Assembly (NCBI GenBank): GCA_902627645.1
Contig: CACOJX010000006.1
Span: 1 to 56,498, forward strand
DNA: 56,498 nucleotides
Source: an uncultured Pelagibacteraceae bacterium
GTDB taxonomy: Bacteria; Pseudomonadota; Alphaproteobacteria; Pelagibacterales; Pelagibacteraceae
Direction of reading: 5' to 3'
Shown here: in pieces, positions 17,490 through 25,478 of the stretch
How positions within the stretch are numbered: the first letter of the stretch is position 1
Layout of the letters: every line of letters starts with the position of its first letter
Made by a program: the position numbers and the translations under genes
The notes under the pieces: model-generated
What the model saw: the letters and a program-made list of their open reading frames with translations, nothing else
The model's database searches: none
Told to the model about the DNA's origin: nothing

Positions 17490-18265
17490 TTTTTAAAATT
17501 CAATAAATCTCTCATTGAGTATAGTCCAGGTTTTTTAGTTATTAACCATTTTGCAGCAGTTAACGCTCCCTCGGAATATAGAGATCTATCAAAAGCTTCA
17601 TGATTTAGAGTAATTATTTCTTTTTTATTTGAAAATTTTACCTCATGCTCTCCAATTATTTCTCCTTTTCTTATAGAATTGAAATTAATCTTTTTGCCAT
17701 AGGGGAAAAATTTTTTATTTAGATATTTCTTTCCTATAAGGTTATAAAAATTTTTATTCTTACCTAATGCAATGCCCTTACCTAACATTAAAGCTGTCCC
17801 TGATGGATAATCTTTCTTATGTTTATGGTGAATTTCAAAAACTTTACTTAAAAAGTTTTTCCCTAAAGAATTAGAGGCGATTTCAGTCAAATACATTAAC
17901 AAATTTATGCCTAAACTCATGTTTCCAGCTTTCAAAATTGGAATTTTTTTTGAGTATTTTTTAATAAGATTTTCTTCGCCTTTTGTAAAACCTGTAGTGC
18001 CAATGACTACTTTTTTTTTAAGTTTTGATGCAATCTTTAAAACTTCAAAAGTACATTTTGGAACTGAAAAATCTATTATTAGGCTTACTTTTTTAAATGC
18101 ATTGTCAGTGTTGAATTCAACTTTTAAACCGTCAATTTTTTGTTTAATTATTCTATTTTCAGTAACAGATACTAACTTAAAGTTTTTGTCATTTTTTACA
18201 GATTTGATGATCTGTTGGCCCATACGTCCCATGCATCCAGTTATAGCTAAATTTATTTTTTTCAT
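17486..18265 (-). CDS. dapB: 4-hydroxy-tetrahydrodipicolinate reductase
   Basis: NAD(P)H-dependent step of lysine and meso-diaminopimelate synthesis. The Rossmann motif ITGCMGRMGQQI is at about residues 8-19. VVIGTTGF follows, then the catalytic EIHHKHKKDYPSGTA and NHEAFDRSLYSEGAL near the C-terminus. 259 aa is normal. The start codon shares the sequence ATGA with the stop of the small membrane-protein gene upstream, and the stop overlaps the nth ATG, so this looks like a tightly coupled reverse-strand operon with dnaJ. Confidence 0.96.
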   Translation of the reverse strand: MKKINLAITGCMGRMGQQIIKSVKNDKNFKLVSVTENRIIKQKIDGLKVEFNTDNAFKKVSLIIDFSVPKCTFEVLKIASKLKKKVVIGTTGFTKGEENLIKKYSKKIPILKAGNMSLGINLLMYLTEIASNSLGKNFLSKVFEIHHKHKKDYPSGTALMLGKGIALGKNKNFYNLIGKKYLNKKFFPYGKKINFNSIRKGEIIGEHEVKFSNKKEIITLNHEAFDRSLYSEGALTAAKWLITKKPGLYSMRDLLNFKK

Positions 18266-18432
18266 TTAAAGCCAAAATACGAAACTATCACAATGAATAC
18301 AATAATTATAGACCAAATGATTAGATTTCTAAAAAATGTCTTCGATTTTGAATTAGCTCTCAAGAAGCTAGGTAGGATAAGAACTAAAACTGCTATTAAA
18401 AAAATTACTGGGACTATTTGATCTAATCCCAT
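18262..18432 (-). CDS. Small two-helix membrane protein (56 aa), unknown function
   Basis: Short ORF between dnaJ and dapB that fills the otherwise empty gap. It starts at ATG 18430-18432, three bases after the dnaJ stop, and ends with TGA overlapping the dapB ATG (ATGA). The protein has two hydrophobic segments, IVPVIFLIAVLVLILPSF and LIIWSIIIVFIVIVSYF, joined by a short polar basic loop (RANSKSKTFFRN). The tight packing on both sides and the membrane-protein pattern support a real gene. I do not recognise a family. Confidence 0.7.
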   Translation of the reverse strand: MGLDQIVPVIFLIAVLVLILPSFLRANSKSKTFFRNLIIWSIIIVFIVIVSYFGFK

Positions 18433-18435
18433 ATT

Positions 18436-19572
18436 TTAATTTCGCCAAAAACTTTTTGCTTTTTCAAAAAATTTTTTAATGCTTGGATTAGATTTTTCAT
18501 TTTCAATTTTTCTAAATTTTTCCAATAATTCCTTTTGTTCTTTATTTAAGTATATTGGTACCTCGGTCTTTACTTGAACATACAGATCTCCAAAATCACC
18601 CCTTCTCATAAAAGGCATTCCTTTACCTTTTAATCTAAATTGCTTACCATCCTGTGTCCCATCTGGTATTTTAATTTTAGCTTTCTTTCCATCAATAGTT
18701 GGAATTTCTATCGTAGTACCTAGAGCTGCATCTGCAATTGAGATTGGAAATTCAAAAAATAGATTTACATCTGATCTTTTAAAAAGATCATGTGTTTTCA
18801 CATTGATAAATAAATATAAATCTCCTGCACCACCACCTCTTGACCCTGCTTCACCTTTTCCAGCAAGTCTAATTCTTGTACCATCATCCACGCCTTTAGG
18901 AATTGTAACAGATATTTTTTTTGAAGCTTGTTTATTTCCCTGTCCATTGCAATCTGAGCATGGATTAGTTATTTCCTCTCCGCTGCCTGCACATTGAGGG
19001 CAAGTTTGTTGTACCGTAAAAAATCCCTGATTAGAGCGCACTCGCCCATTACCTCCACAATATGTGCATCTGTCAGGACTAGTTCCTGGTTTTGAACCAC
19101 TCCCCTTACAAGTATTACATTTTTCAGATGTTGAGAATTGTATATTTTGTTTTTTACCTTGATATGCTTCTTCTAAAGAAATTGTTAAATCATATCTTAA
19201 ATCAGAACCTCTATTATTTGAGCTTCTCCCTCTAGAACTTCTTCCACCACCACCAAAATCACCAAAGAAATCCTCAAAGATATCTGAAAAATCTGCACCA
19301 CTAAAACCACCAAAACCACCAAAACCACCTCGTCCTCCACCTCCGTTTTCAAAAGCGGCATGTCCAAAGTTATCATAATTTTCTTTTTTTGATTTATCGG
19401 AGAGTATTCCGTAAGCTTCGCTAGCTTCCTTAAATTTCTCCTCAGCTTTTTTGTCGTTTGGATTTTTGTCAGGATGATATTTAATTGCTAGTTTCCTATA
19501 TGCAGATTTTAGTTCGTCAGGACTTGCATTTTTACCAACACCTAAGACATCATAATAATCTCTTTTAGCCAT
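18436..19572 (-). CDS. dnaJ: Chaperone DnaJ (Hsp40)
   Basis: Co-chaperone that delivers substrates to DnaK and stimulates its ATPase. The J domain [12 protein letters not shown] carries HPD in YHPDKNP. A Gly/Phe-rich linker comes next, then four CxxCxGxG repeats ([32 protein letters not shown]) that bind two zincs. 378 aa, complete. It follows dnaK after 28 bases in the same direction and probably shares the heat-shock promoter upstream of dnaK. Confidence 0.98.
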   Translation of the reverse strand: MAKRDYYDVLGVGKNASPDELKSAYRKLAIKYHPDKNPNDKKAEEKFKEASEAYGILSDKSKKENYDNFGHAAFENGGGGRGGFGGFGGFSGADFSDIFEDFFGDFGGGGRSSRGRSSNNRGSDLRYDLTISLEEAYQGKKQNIQFSTSEKCNTCKGSGSKPGTSPDRCTYCGGNGRVRSNQGFFTVQQTCPQCAGSGEEITNPCSDCNGQGNKQASKKISVTIPKGVDDGTRIRLAGKGEAGSRGGGAGDLYLFINVKTHDLFKRSDVNLFFEFPISIADAALGTTIEIPTIDGKKAKIKIPDGTQDGKQFRLKGKGMPFMRRGDFGDLYVQVKTEVPIYLNKEQKELLEKFRKIENEKSNPSIKKFFEKAKSFWRN

Positions 19573-19600
19573 GTATTAAACCTGGACAAATAGATGTCGG

Positions 19601-21526
19601 TTAAGCGCTTTTTTCTTTATTTTCGTCTTTTACTTCTTCAAAGTCCGCATCAACAACATTATCGTCTTTTTTTTCCTTTTCGTCTTTACCGTCCTCTTTA
19701 TTAGAATCTGGTTTTGTGCTTTGTTGTGATTTATAAATAGCTTCACCTAATTTCATTGAAGCTTGAACTAACGTTTCAGTTTTTTTCTTGATATCATCAA
19801 TATCTTCACCCTTTAAAGCCTCTTTAAGAGAATTTGATCCATCTTCAATAGCTTTTTTCTCTGCGTCAGATATTTTTGAACCATGTTCTTTAAGATTTTT
19901 TTCAGTTGAATGGATTAAAGTGTCGGCTTGATTACGAACATCAACTGCCTCTCTTTTTTTCTTATCGGCTTCTTTGTTAGATTCTGCATCTTTGACCATT
20001 TTTTCAATTTCTTCATCGCTTAAGCCACCTGAAGCTTGTATTTGAATTTTTTGCTCTTTACCAGTCCCCTTGTCTTTTGCTGAGACATTTACAATACCAT
20101 TAGCATCTATATCAAAAGTCACTTCAATTTGAGGAACACCTCTAGGAGCAGGTGCGATACCTACTAATTCAAAATTACCTAATAATTTATTGTCTGTAGC
20201 CATTTCTCTTTCACCTTGAAGAACTCTTATAGAAACGGCCGGTTGGTTATCCTCAGCTGTAGAAAAAACTTGGCTCTTTTTTGTTGGTATAGTTGTATTC
20301 TTATCTATAAGTTTAGTTGATACTCCACCTAATGTTTCAATACCTAAAGACAAAGGCGTAACGTCTAACAATAGAACATCTTTAACGTCGCCTTGCAATA
20401 CTCCAGCTTGTATCGCTGCACCCATAGCAACTACTTCGTCTGGATTTACACTCTTATTAGGCTCTTTACCAAAAAAGTTTTTAACTTCTTCAATTACTTT
20501 AGGCATTCTGGTCATTCCCCCAACCAATACCACTTCATTTATATCACTTGCTGATATTCCAGCATCCTTTAAAGCAGTTTTACAAGGTGGAATTGTTCTA
20601 GCAATTAAATCTTCAACTAATGCTTCAAGTTTAGCTCTAGTCATTTTTAAATTTATATGTTTCGGTCCAGTTTTATCAGCTGTAATAAAAGGTAAATTGA
20701 TATCAGTTTGTTCAGCTGAAGATAACTCGATTTTAGCTTTTTCTGCAGCTTCTTTTAATCTTTGTAATGCAAGCTTATCTGATTTTAAATCAATGCCACT
20801 ATCTTTTTTAAATTCTGAAATTAAATATTCAACAACTGCGTTGTCGAAATCCTCACCTCCTAAAAATGTGTCTCCATTAGTTGATTTTACTTCAAAAACA
20901 CCGTCGCCTAGTTCAAGTATGGAAACATCAAAAGTTCCTCCACCTAAATCGTATACTGCAATTTTTTTGTTTTGTTTTTTATCCAATCCATAAGCAAGCG
21001 ATGCTGCAGTTGGTTCATTTATAATTCTTAAAACTTCTAAACCAGCAATCTTTCCAGCATCCTTTGTTGCTTGTCTTTGTGCATCATTGAAATATGCTGG
21101 AACTGTAATTACCGCTTTTGTTACAGCTTGTCCTAAATATTTCTCAGCTGTTTCTTTCATTTTTTGTAGTATAAAAGCGGAAATTTGAGAAGGTGAATAT
21201 TTTTCGCCTTTTGCTTCAATCCATGCATCACCTTTTTCAGAATTTACAATTTTAAATGGTGCTGCTTCAATATCTTTTTTAACAGTCGGATCATCAAAAT
21301 TCCTACCAATGAGTCTTTTGACTGCAAATATAGTATTTTCTGGATTTGTTACTGCTTGTCTTTTTGCGGGTTGACCAATTAATTTTTCTTTGTCATCAGT
21401 AAATGCAACAACAGATGGTGTTGTTCTTGCCCCTTCTGCATTCTCTAATACCTTCGCTTGGCTACCTTCCATTATAGCCACACAAGAATTTGTTGTTCCT
21501 AAATCTATTCCAATTATTTTACTCAT
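19601..21526 (-). CDS. dnaK: Chaperone DnaK (Hsp70)
   Basis: ATP-driven chaperone. It starts [21 protein letters not shown]. The nucleotide-binding domain shows [16 protein letters not shown] and [13 protein letters not shown]. The interdomain linker [15 protein letters not shown] is present, then the substrate domain and an acidic Lys/Glu/Asp-rich tail. 641 aa is full length. grpE lies upstream and dnaJ downstream. The 61-base gap from grpE holds a sigma-32-type promoter sequence on the same strand. Confidence 0.98.
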   Translation of the reverse strand: MSKIIGIDLGTTNSCVAIMEGSQAKVLENAEGARTTPSVVAFTDDKEKLIGQPAKRQAVTNPENTIFAVKRLIGRNFDDPTVKKDIEAAPFKIVNSEKGDAWIEAKGEKYSPSQISAFILQKMKETAEKYLGQAVTKAVITVPAYFNDAQRQATKDAGKIAGLEVLRIINEPTAASLAYGLDKKQNKKIAVYDLGGGTFDVSILELGDGVFEVKSTNGDTFLGGEDFDNAVVEYLISEFKKDSGIDLKSDKLALQRLKEAAEKAKIELSSAEQTDINLPFITADKTGPKHINLKMTRAKLEALVEDLIARTIPPCKTALKDAGISASDINEVVLVGGMTRMPKVIEEVKNFFGKEPNKSVNPDEVVAMGAAIQAGVLQGDVKDVLLLDVTPLSLGIETLGGVSTKLIDKNTTIPTKKSQVFSTAEDNQPAVSIRVLQGEREMATDNKLLGNFELVGIAPAPRGVPQIEVTFDIDANGIVNVSAKDKGTGKEQKIQIQASGGLSDEEIEKMVKDAESNKEADKKKREAVDVRNQADTLIHSTEKNLKEHGSKISDAEKKAIEDGSNSLKEALKGEDIDDIKKKTETLVQASMKLGEAIYKSQQSTKPDSNKEDGKDEKEKKDDNVVDADFEEVKDENKEKSA

Positions 21527-21547
21527 AAACTTTGATAATTCCCTCTC

Positions 21548-21575
21548 ATATAGGGGTTAAATTTAATTCTACAAG
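21548..21575 (-). promoter_or_regulatory. Heat-shock (RpoH/sigma-32-type) promoter of dnaK-dnaJ
   Basis: Read on the reverse strand, CTTGTA (21575-21570) is followed by a 13-base spacer and CCCCTATAT (21556-21548). This resembles the RpoH consensus CTTGAA / CCCCATnT with acceptable spacing. It lies in the grpE-dnaK gap, 22 bases before the dnaK ATG. The C-run is conspicuous in such AT-rich DNA. Transcription start not shown. Confidence 0.7.
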
Positions 21576-21587
21576 TTGTTCTATGCA

Positions 21588-22217
21588 TTATTTATTCTCC
21601 AAATTTTGTTTATTTTCCTTATTTTTTTTATCATTTTCTTCGTTATCAGGTTTTTTTGAGACCCCAACTAATGATGGTCTTAAAAGTCTATCTTTTATAG
21701 TAAATCCTTTTTGAATTTCTTGAATTATAGTTCCAGACTCTTTCTCATTGTCCTCAATTTCCATCATAGCTTGGTGAAAATTTGGGTCTAATTTTTTGTT
21801 AAGACATTCAATTGGCCTAATATTATTTTTAGCAAAGATAGAAATTAAATCTTTATTAATGATATCTAAATGTTCAAGCGTTTTTTTTAGAGCTTCAGAA
21901 TTTTTAATAGTTTCATCATTTGTTAGAATTTGTTTTGATCTTTCAAGATTATCAATTAAGTTTAAAGCCTCTTTAGCAAACACAAATCCCCCATATTCAA
22001 AAGCCTCTTCTTTTTCTTTTTCAAACCTTCTTCTTTGGTTTTCCATTTCAGCAAGGGTCCTTGCAATTTTATCTTCTAATTCAGAGATTTTTTCTTCAGA
22101 ATTTTTTTCCTCACTTTTTTGATCTATGTTTTGAGAGACAACTTCATTTGAAGCGTCTTTATTTTTTTGATCTTCCGACAAACTTTCTTTATCGCCAAGG
22201 TTTTGCTCTTTTTCCAT
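21588..22217 (-). CDS. grpE: Nucleotide exchange factor GrpE
   Basis: Releases ADP from DnaK. It has an acidic, low-complexity N-terminus, then a long coiled coil (KISELEDKIARTLAEMEN, then RRRFEKEKEEAFEYG). The beta-domain region follows with LDPNFHQAMMEIED, ending TIKDRLLRPSLVGVSK. 209 aa. It is first in the reverse-strand grpE-dnaK-dnaJ cluster. The gene usually found beside it, hrcA, is absent; rdgB is divergent instead, 36 bases away. Confidence 0.95.
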   Translation of the reverse strand: MEKEQNLGDKESLSEDQKNKDASNEVVSQNIDQKSEEKNSEEKISELEDKIARTLAEMENQRRRFEKEKEEAFEYGGFVFAKEALNLIDNLERSKQILTNDETIKNSEALKKTLEHLDIINKDLISIFAKNNIRPIECLNKKLDPNFHQAMMEIEDNEKESGTIIQEIQKGFTIKDRLLRPSLVGVSKKPDNEENDKKNKENKQNLENK

Positions 22218-22233
22218 GTATATTAATATGGTA

Positions 22234-22251
22234 AGAAATTCTTAAATTTCT
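22234..22251. repeat. Short inverted repeat between grpE and rdgB starts
   Basis: AGAAATT (22234-22240) and AATTTCT (22245-22251) are exact reverse complements separated by four bases, centred in the 36-base divergent gap. It could be an operator acting on both genes, but AT-only arms of seven bases are expected by chance fairly often here. Confidence 0.25.
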
Positions 22252-22253
22252 AG

Positions 22254-22856
22254 ATGCGAAATAAAAAAATAAAAAAACTGCTTATCGGCACAAATAATAG
22301 AGGAAAATTTAAGGAAATTAGGCATTTATTGCCTAATTATATCAAGACATTACCAGTATCTCATTTTAAGCTTAAAAGTCCTCGTGAAAGTGGAAAAACA
22401 TTTAAAGAAAATTCATTGTTAAAGTCATTTTATTTTTCTAAAAGAACAGGTCTTATTTGTTTAGCCGATGACTCAGGTTTAGAAATAGATCTTTTAAATA
22501 AAAGACCAGGAATTTATTCTGCAAGATGGGGTGGAAAGAAATCAGATTTTAATAAAGCAATTAAAAGAGTTTATAGTGAACTAAATAAAAAAGATAAAAA
22601 CTGGAAAAAAAGAAAAATTAAGGCTCGTTTTATTTGCGCTTTATCTTTGTGTTTTTTTAAAAAAAAAATAGCCTGTGTCCAGGGTAAAGTTGAGGGTTAC
22701 ATATCAAAAATACCAAAAGGCAAAAATGGTTTTGGGTATGACCCGATATTTATACCATTAAAAAAAAAAATGACTTTTGGAGAAATGAAACCTAAATTAA
22801 AATGTAAAATTGATCATCGATTTAAAGCTTTTAAAAAAATTAAAAAATTTCTGTAA
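22254..22856 (+). CDS. rdgB: RdgB/HAM1 family non-canonical purine NTP pyrophosphatase
   Basis: Hydrolyses dITP and XTP to clean the nucleotide pool. The N-terminal signature LLIGTNNRGKFKEI is at about residues 9-22. LADDSGLEIDLLNKRPGIYSARWGG follows (catalytic Asp pair), then GYISKIPKGKNGFGYDPIF and a C-terminal KIDHRFKAF. 200 aa, complete. Unusually basic and Lys-rich. Its last 17 bases overlap the convergent LpoA-like gene. Confidence 0.93.
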   Translation: MRNKKIKKLLIGTNNRGKFKEIRHLLPNYIKTLPVSHFKLKSPRESGKTFKENSLLKSFYFSKRTGLICLADDSGLEIDLLNKRPGIYSARWGGKKSDFNKAIKRVYSELNKKDKNWKKRKIKARFICALSLCFFKKKIACVQGKVEGYISKIPKGKNGFGYDPIFIPLKKKMTFGEMKPKLKCKIDHRFKAFKKIKKFL

Positions 22857-24000
22857 CCTTTTGATCTTCAATTTTATAAAAATTTAGACGATGATTAATT
22901 TCATTGTTTTTTATGTCAAAAATTCCAATTTTACCTTTAAAAGAACTTTCTTTTTTAAAAAGTTTCTGAGTATCAGTTGTTGAGAAATCATTTTTTAAAG
23001 ACAAATAATAAATAAGACCAATTAAATCATAACTTAATAGACTAAGGTGATTAGGATAATCTTCAAATTTTTTATAAAATCTATCTTTGTAATTATCCCA
23101 ATTTCTTTTATTGATAGAGGGATAATATATTGGTTGAAGACTTTTTTCTTGAATGAGACTTTCGTTAAACCATTGATTTAAAGTGATAAAATATTTTTTG
23201 TTTGGTGAAACATCACTATAGAGTAATGATGTTACAACACTTTTTAAGCTTTCATCAAAATCCGCAATTATAACCGAATTAAAGTTTACTTTACCTAAAG
23301 TGTATCTTTTTTCTAATTGTTTAATTTTTTTCTCTTTATTTATATCATCAGATTTTTCTAATCTTACAATCTCATCTTTAAGATTTTGTTTTCTAATTTT
23401 ATAATTAGTTATTTTTTCTATTTGCTTTGTTAACTGAGTTGGTTCGGTGTCATATTCATATATTTTGAATGTTTTTAATTTTGAATTTTTTATTCCTTTT
23501 TTTATTTCCATCTCATTTTTTAATTTTGGAAGTAGAAAAATTGTTTTTTTTATTTCATTTGATTTAATAAACTTCTTAATTGTATTGAATTGAGATGTTG
23601 AATTAATACCAGCACTTATTACATTTTTAGGAAGATCAGTAGTTTTGTTTGTTAAAGATAAAAAAATTAAATCTTTTACTTCATCTAAATAAATAAGGTT
23701 TTCAAAAAAAACAGGACCTATAACAATTCTAACATTTTCATCTCTGAGCTCGAGAGCAGACTTTAAAGTATTTTTAGGGTTTGATTTTGTATCTTTAATA
23801 ATTACTTCAATATTTTCATTATCAATATCATTTAAAGCCATTCTTATAGTTTTAATTATTTGCTGTCCAATTTCTTGATTTTTTTCACTGAGAGGAATTA
23901 ACAAACCAATTTTTAATTTTTCGTTAGCCAATATTTTTTGTGGCGTTAAAATGAGATGTATTAACACTATAAAAAATAAAAATTTTAAAATTTTAATCAT
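22840..24000 (-). CDS. LpoA-like periplasmic-binding-fold protein (penicillin-binding protein activator family)
   Basis: Secreted type I periplasmic-binding-fold protein. The signal peptide runs MIKILKFLFFIVLIHLILTP and continues to ILA; no lipobox Cys follows, so it seems soluble or membrane-anchored rather than lipidated. The mature N-terminus KLKIGLLIPLSEKNQEIGQQI is typical of the LpoA/LivJ-like family. The central domain has IVIGPVFFENL and FNSVIIADFDESL. 386 aa. It is divergent from rsmI, as lpoA and rsmI are in Proteobacteria, and a BON lipoprotein follows rsmI, which supports an envelope role in peptidoglycan synthase activation. Amino-acid binding cannot be excluded. Confidence 0.75.
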   Translation of the reverse strand: MIKILKFLFFIVLIHLILTPQKILANEKLKIGLLIPLSEKNQEIGQQIIKTIRMALNDIDNENIEVIIKDTKSNPKNTLKSALELRDENVRIVIGPVFFENLIYLDEVKDLIFLSLTNKTTDLPKNVISAGINSTSQFNTIKKFIKSNEIKKTIFLLPKLKNEMEIKKGIKNSKLKTFKIYEYDTEPTQLTKQIEKITNYKIRKQNLKDEIVRLEKSDDINKEKKIKQLEKRYTLGKVNFNSVIIADFDESLKSVVTSLLYSDVSPNKKYFITLNQWFNESLIQEKSLQPIYYPSINKRNWDNYKDRFYKKFEDYPNHLSLLSYDLIGLIYYLSLKNDFSTTDTQKLFKKESSFKGKIGIFDIKNNEINHRLNFYKIEDQKVTEIF

Positions 24001-24031
24001 TTAAATAATAATATATTAATTGAATATTATA

Positions 24032-24895
24032 ATGATCTTAAATAATAAATCTGACAATATTAAGATTAAAAAAGGTTTATACGTCGTCTCTACTCCGATT
24101 GGAAACTTAGCGGATATATCAAAGAGATCAATTGAAACCCTTATACAATCTGACTATATTTTGTGCGAAGATACAAGAGTATCCAAGAAATTATTAAAAA
24201 AATTTAATATTAATTCCCAGTTAATTTCTTACCACAAATTTAATGAAAAGAAGAACTTATCCAAAATTATAAATTTATTAAAATCTGGACAAATTATTTC
24301 TATAATTTCTGATGCTGGAACGCCAGCTATTTCAGATCCAGGGAGTATTTTGATCAATGAATGTATTAAAAATGATATTAATATTTCTTTGATACCGGGA
24401 CCATCAGCGGTTATCAGCGCGGTTTCAATTAGTGGATTTTCAGATAAATTTTATTTTTATGGATTTTTTCCGGAAAAAAACAAGATATTAAATGATGATT
24501 TTAAAGTTTTATCTCAACTTGATTGTTCTATAGTATTTTTTGTCTCAGCGAAAAAATTGAATAAAACTATTCCTATTTTTAAAAAATATTTTTCTGGAAG
24601 AAAAATTTTAATTTGTAAGGAAATGACAAAACTTTACGAAGAGTTTTTTAGAGAAGATATTGATAATTTAGAAATCTTTGAAAAAAATTTTAAGGGCGAA
24701 TTAACACTGGTTATTTCTGAAATAAAGACTGTTAAAATTACTTCGCAAAAATTGAGTGAATCAGATAAAGATATTATAAAAAAGATAAATAATAAATTAA
24801 CAGTTAGAGAAATTGTAGACTTGATAGGCAGAAGTAACGACATACCAAAAAAAGAGATCTATAATTATTGTATTAAGTTAAAAAATGAAAATTAA
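24032..24895 (+). CDS. rsmI: 16S rRNA (cytidine1402-2'-O)-methyltransferase RsmI
   Basis: SAM-dependent 2'-O-methylation of C1402 at the ribosomal P site. The motifs GLYVVSTPIGNLADISKR, CEDTRVSKKLL, LISYHKFNE, ISDAGTPAISDPG and LIPGPSAVISAVSISG are diagnostic. From ATG 24032 it has 287 aa; an upstream TTG at 24020 would add four residues. It is divergent from the LpoA-like gene, and its 3' end overlaps the dolP-like gene by 11 bases. Confidence 0.96.
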   Translation: MILNNKSDNIKIKKGLYVVSTPIGNLADISKRSIETLIQSDYILCEDTRVSKKLLKKFNINSQLISYHKFNEKKNLSKIINLLKSGQIISIISDAGTPAISDPGSILINECIKNDINISLIPGPSAVISAVSISGFSDKFYFYGFFPEKNKILNDDFKVLSQLDCSIVFFVSAKKLNKTIPIFKKYFSGRKILICKEMTKLYEEFFREDIDNLEIFEKNFKGELTLVISEIKTVKITSQKLSESDKDIIKKINNKLTVREIVDLIGRSNDIPKKEIYNYCIKLKNEN

Positions 24896-25478
24896 ATCAA
24901 TTATACTATCGATTTTTTTAATAACATTAACGAGTTGTGCAGGAGTAGGTTCGAAGGGTTTCTTTGGGACTGGAGTAAGTGTAGCCTTCGATCCAAGATC
25001 TGTAGGCACACAAATAGATGACTCAATCATGGAAAAAAATTTAACAGCAAGAATTATCCTAATTAATAAAAAATACTTATTAAGTATAAAATCTCAAGTT
25101 TTAGATGGAAGAATTTTTTTGACTGGGAAAGTTGATGATCCAGAGGAGAAATTAAATTTGACAAAATTAGCATGGGAAACCAAAGGAGTTAGATCAGTAA
25201 GAAATGATATAAAAATAAAAGAAGAATTTAACTTTAAACAATCAGCTAAAGATTTGTTAATAACATCGCAATTAAGGACTGCAATAATTTTGAATAAAAA
25301 AATTAAAGCAACAAACTATCAAATTGATACATATAAAAAGAAAATTTTTATTTATGGAATAGCCGTTACCTCTGAGGAGAAAGATGAAGTTTTAAGTGAA
25401 GCAAAAGAAATCCTCGACGTAAAAGATGTGATAGCTAGTATACTTCTCGTTGAGGATCTACGAATCCAGAAAGATTAA
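24885..25478 (+). CDS. BON-domain outer-membrane lipoprotein (DolP/YraP-like)
   Basis: Lipoprotein with signal MKIKSIILSIFLITLTSC and lipobox LTSC, lipidated Cys18. Two BON domains follow: about 45-115 (with VLDGRIFLTGKVDDPEEK and GVRSVRNDI) and about 118-190 (with KKIFIYGIAVTSEEKDEV). 197 aa equals E. coli DolP, which lies in the lpoA-rsmI-yraN-diaA-dolP cluster. Here yraN and diaA are missing from the block. It overlaps rsmI by 11 bases and converges on maeB with a 4-base overlap. Probable role in outer-membrane integrity. Confidence 0.85.
   Translation: MKIKSIILSIFLITLTSCAGVGSKGFFGTGVSVAFDPRSVGTQIDDSIMEKNLTARIILINKKYLLSIKSQVLDGRIFLTGKVDDPEEKLNLTKLAWETKGVRSVRNDIKIKEEFNFKQSAKDLLITSQLRTAIILNKKIKATNYQIDTYKKKIFIYGIAVTSEEKDEVLSEAKEILDVKDVIASILLVEDLRIQKD

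Noticed and set aside
17907-18269. Forward-strand 120-codon frame inside dapB
   Set aside because: Antisense shadow of dapB; dapB motifs are complete and the forward frame has no recognisable domain.
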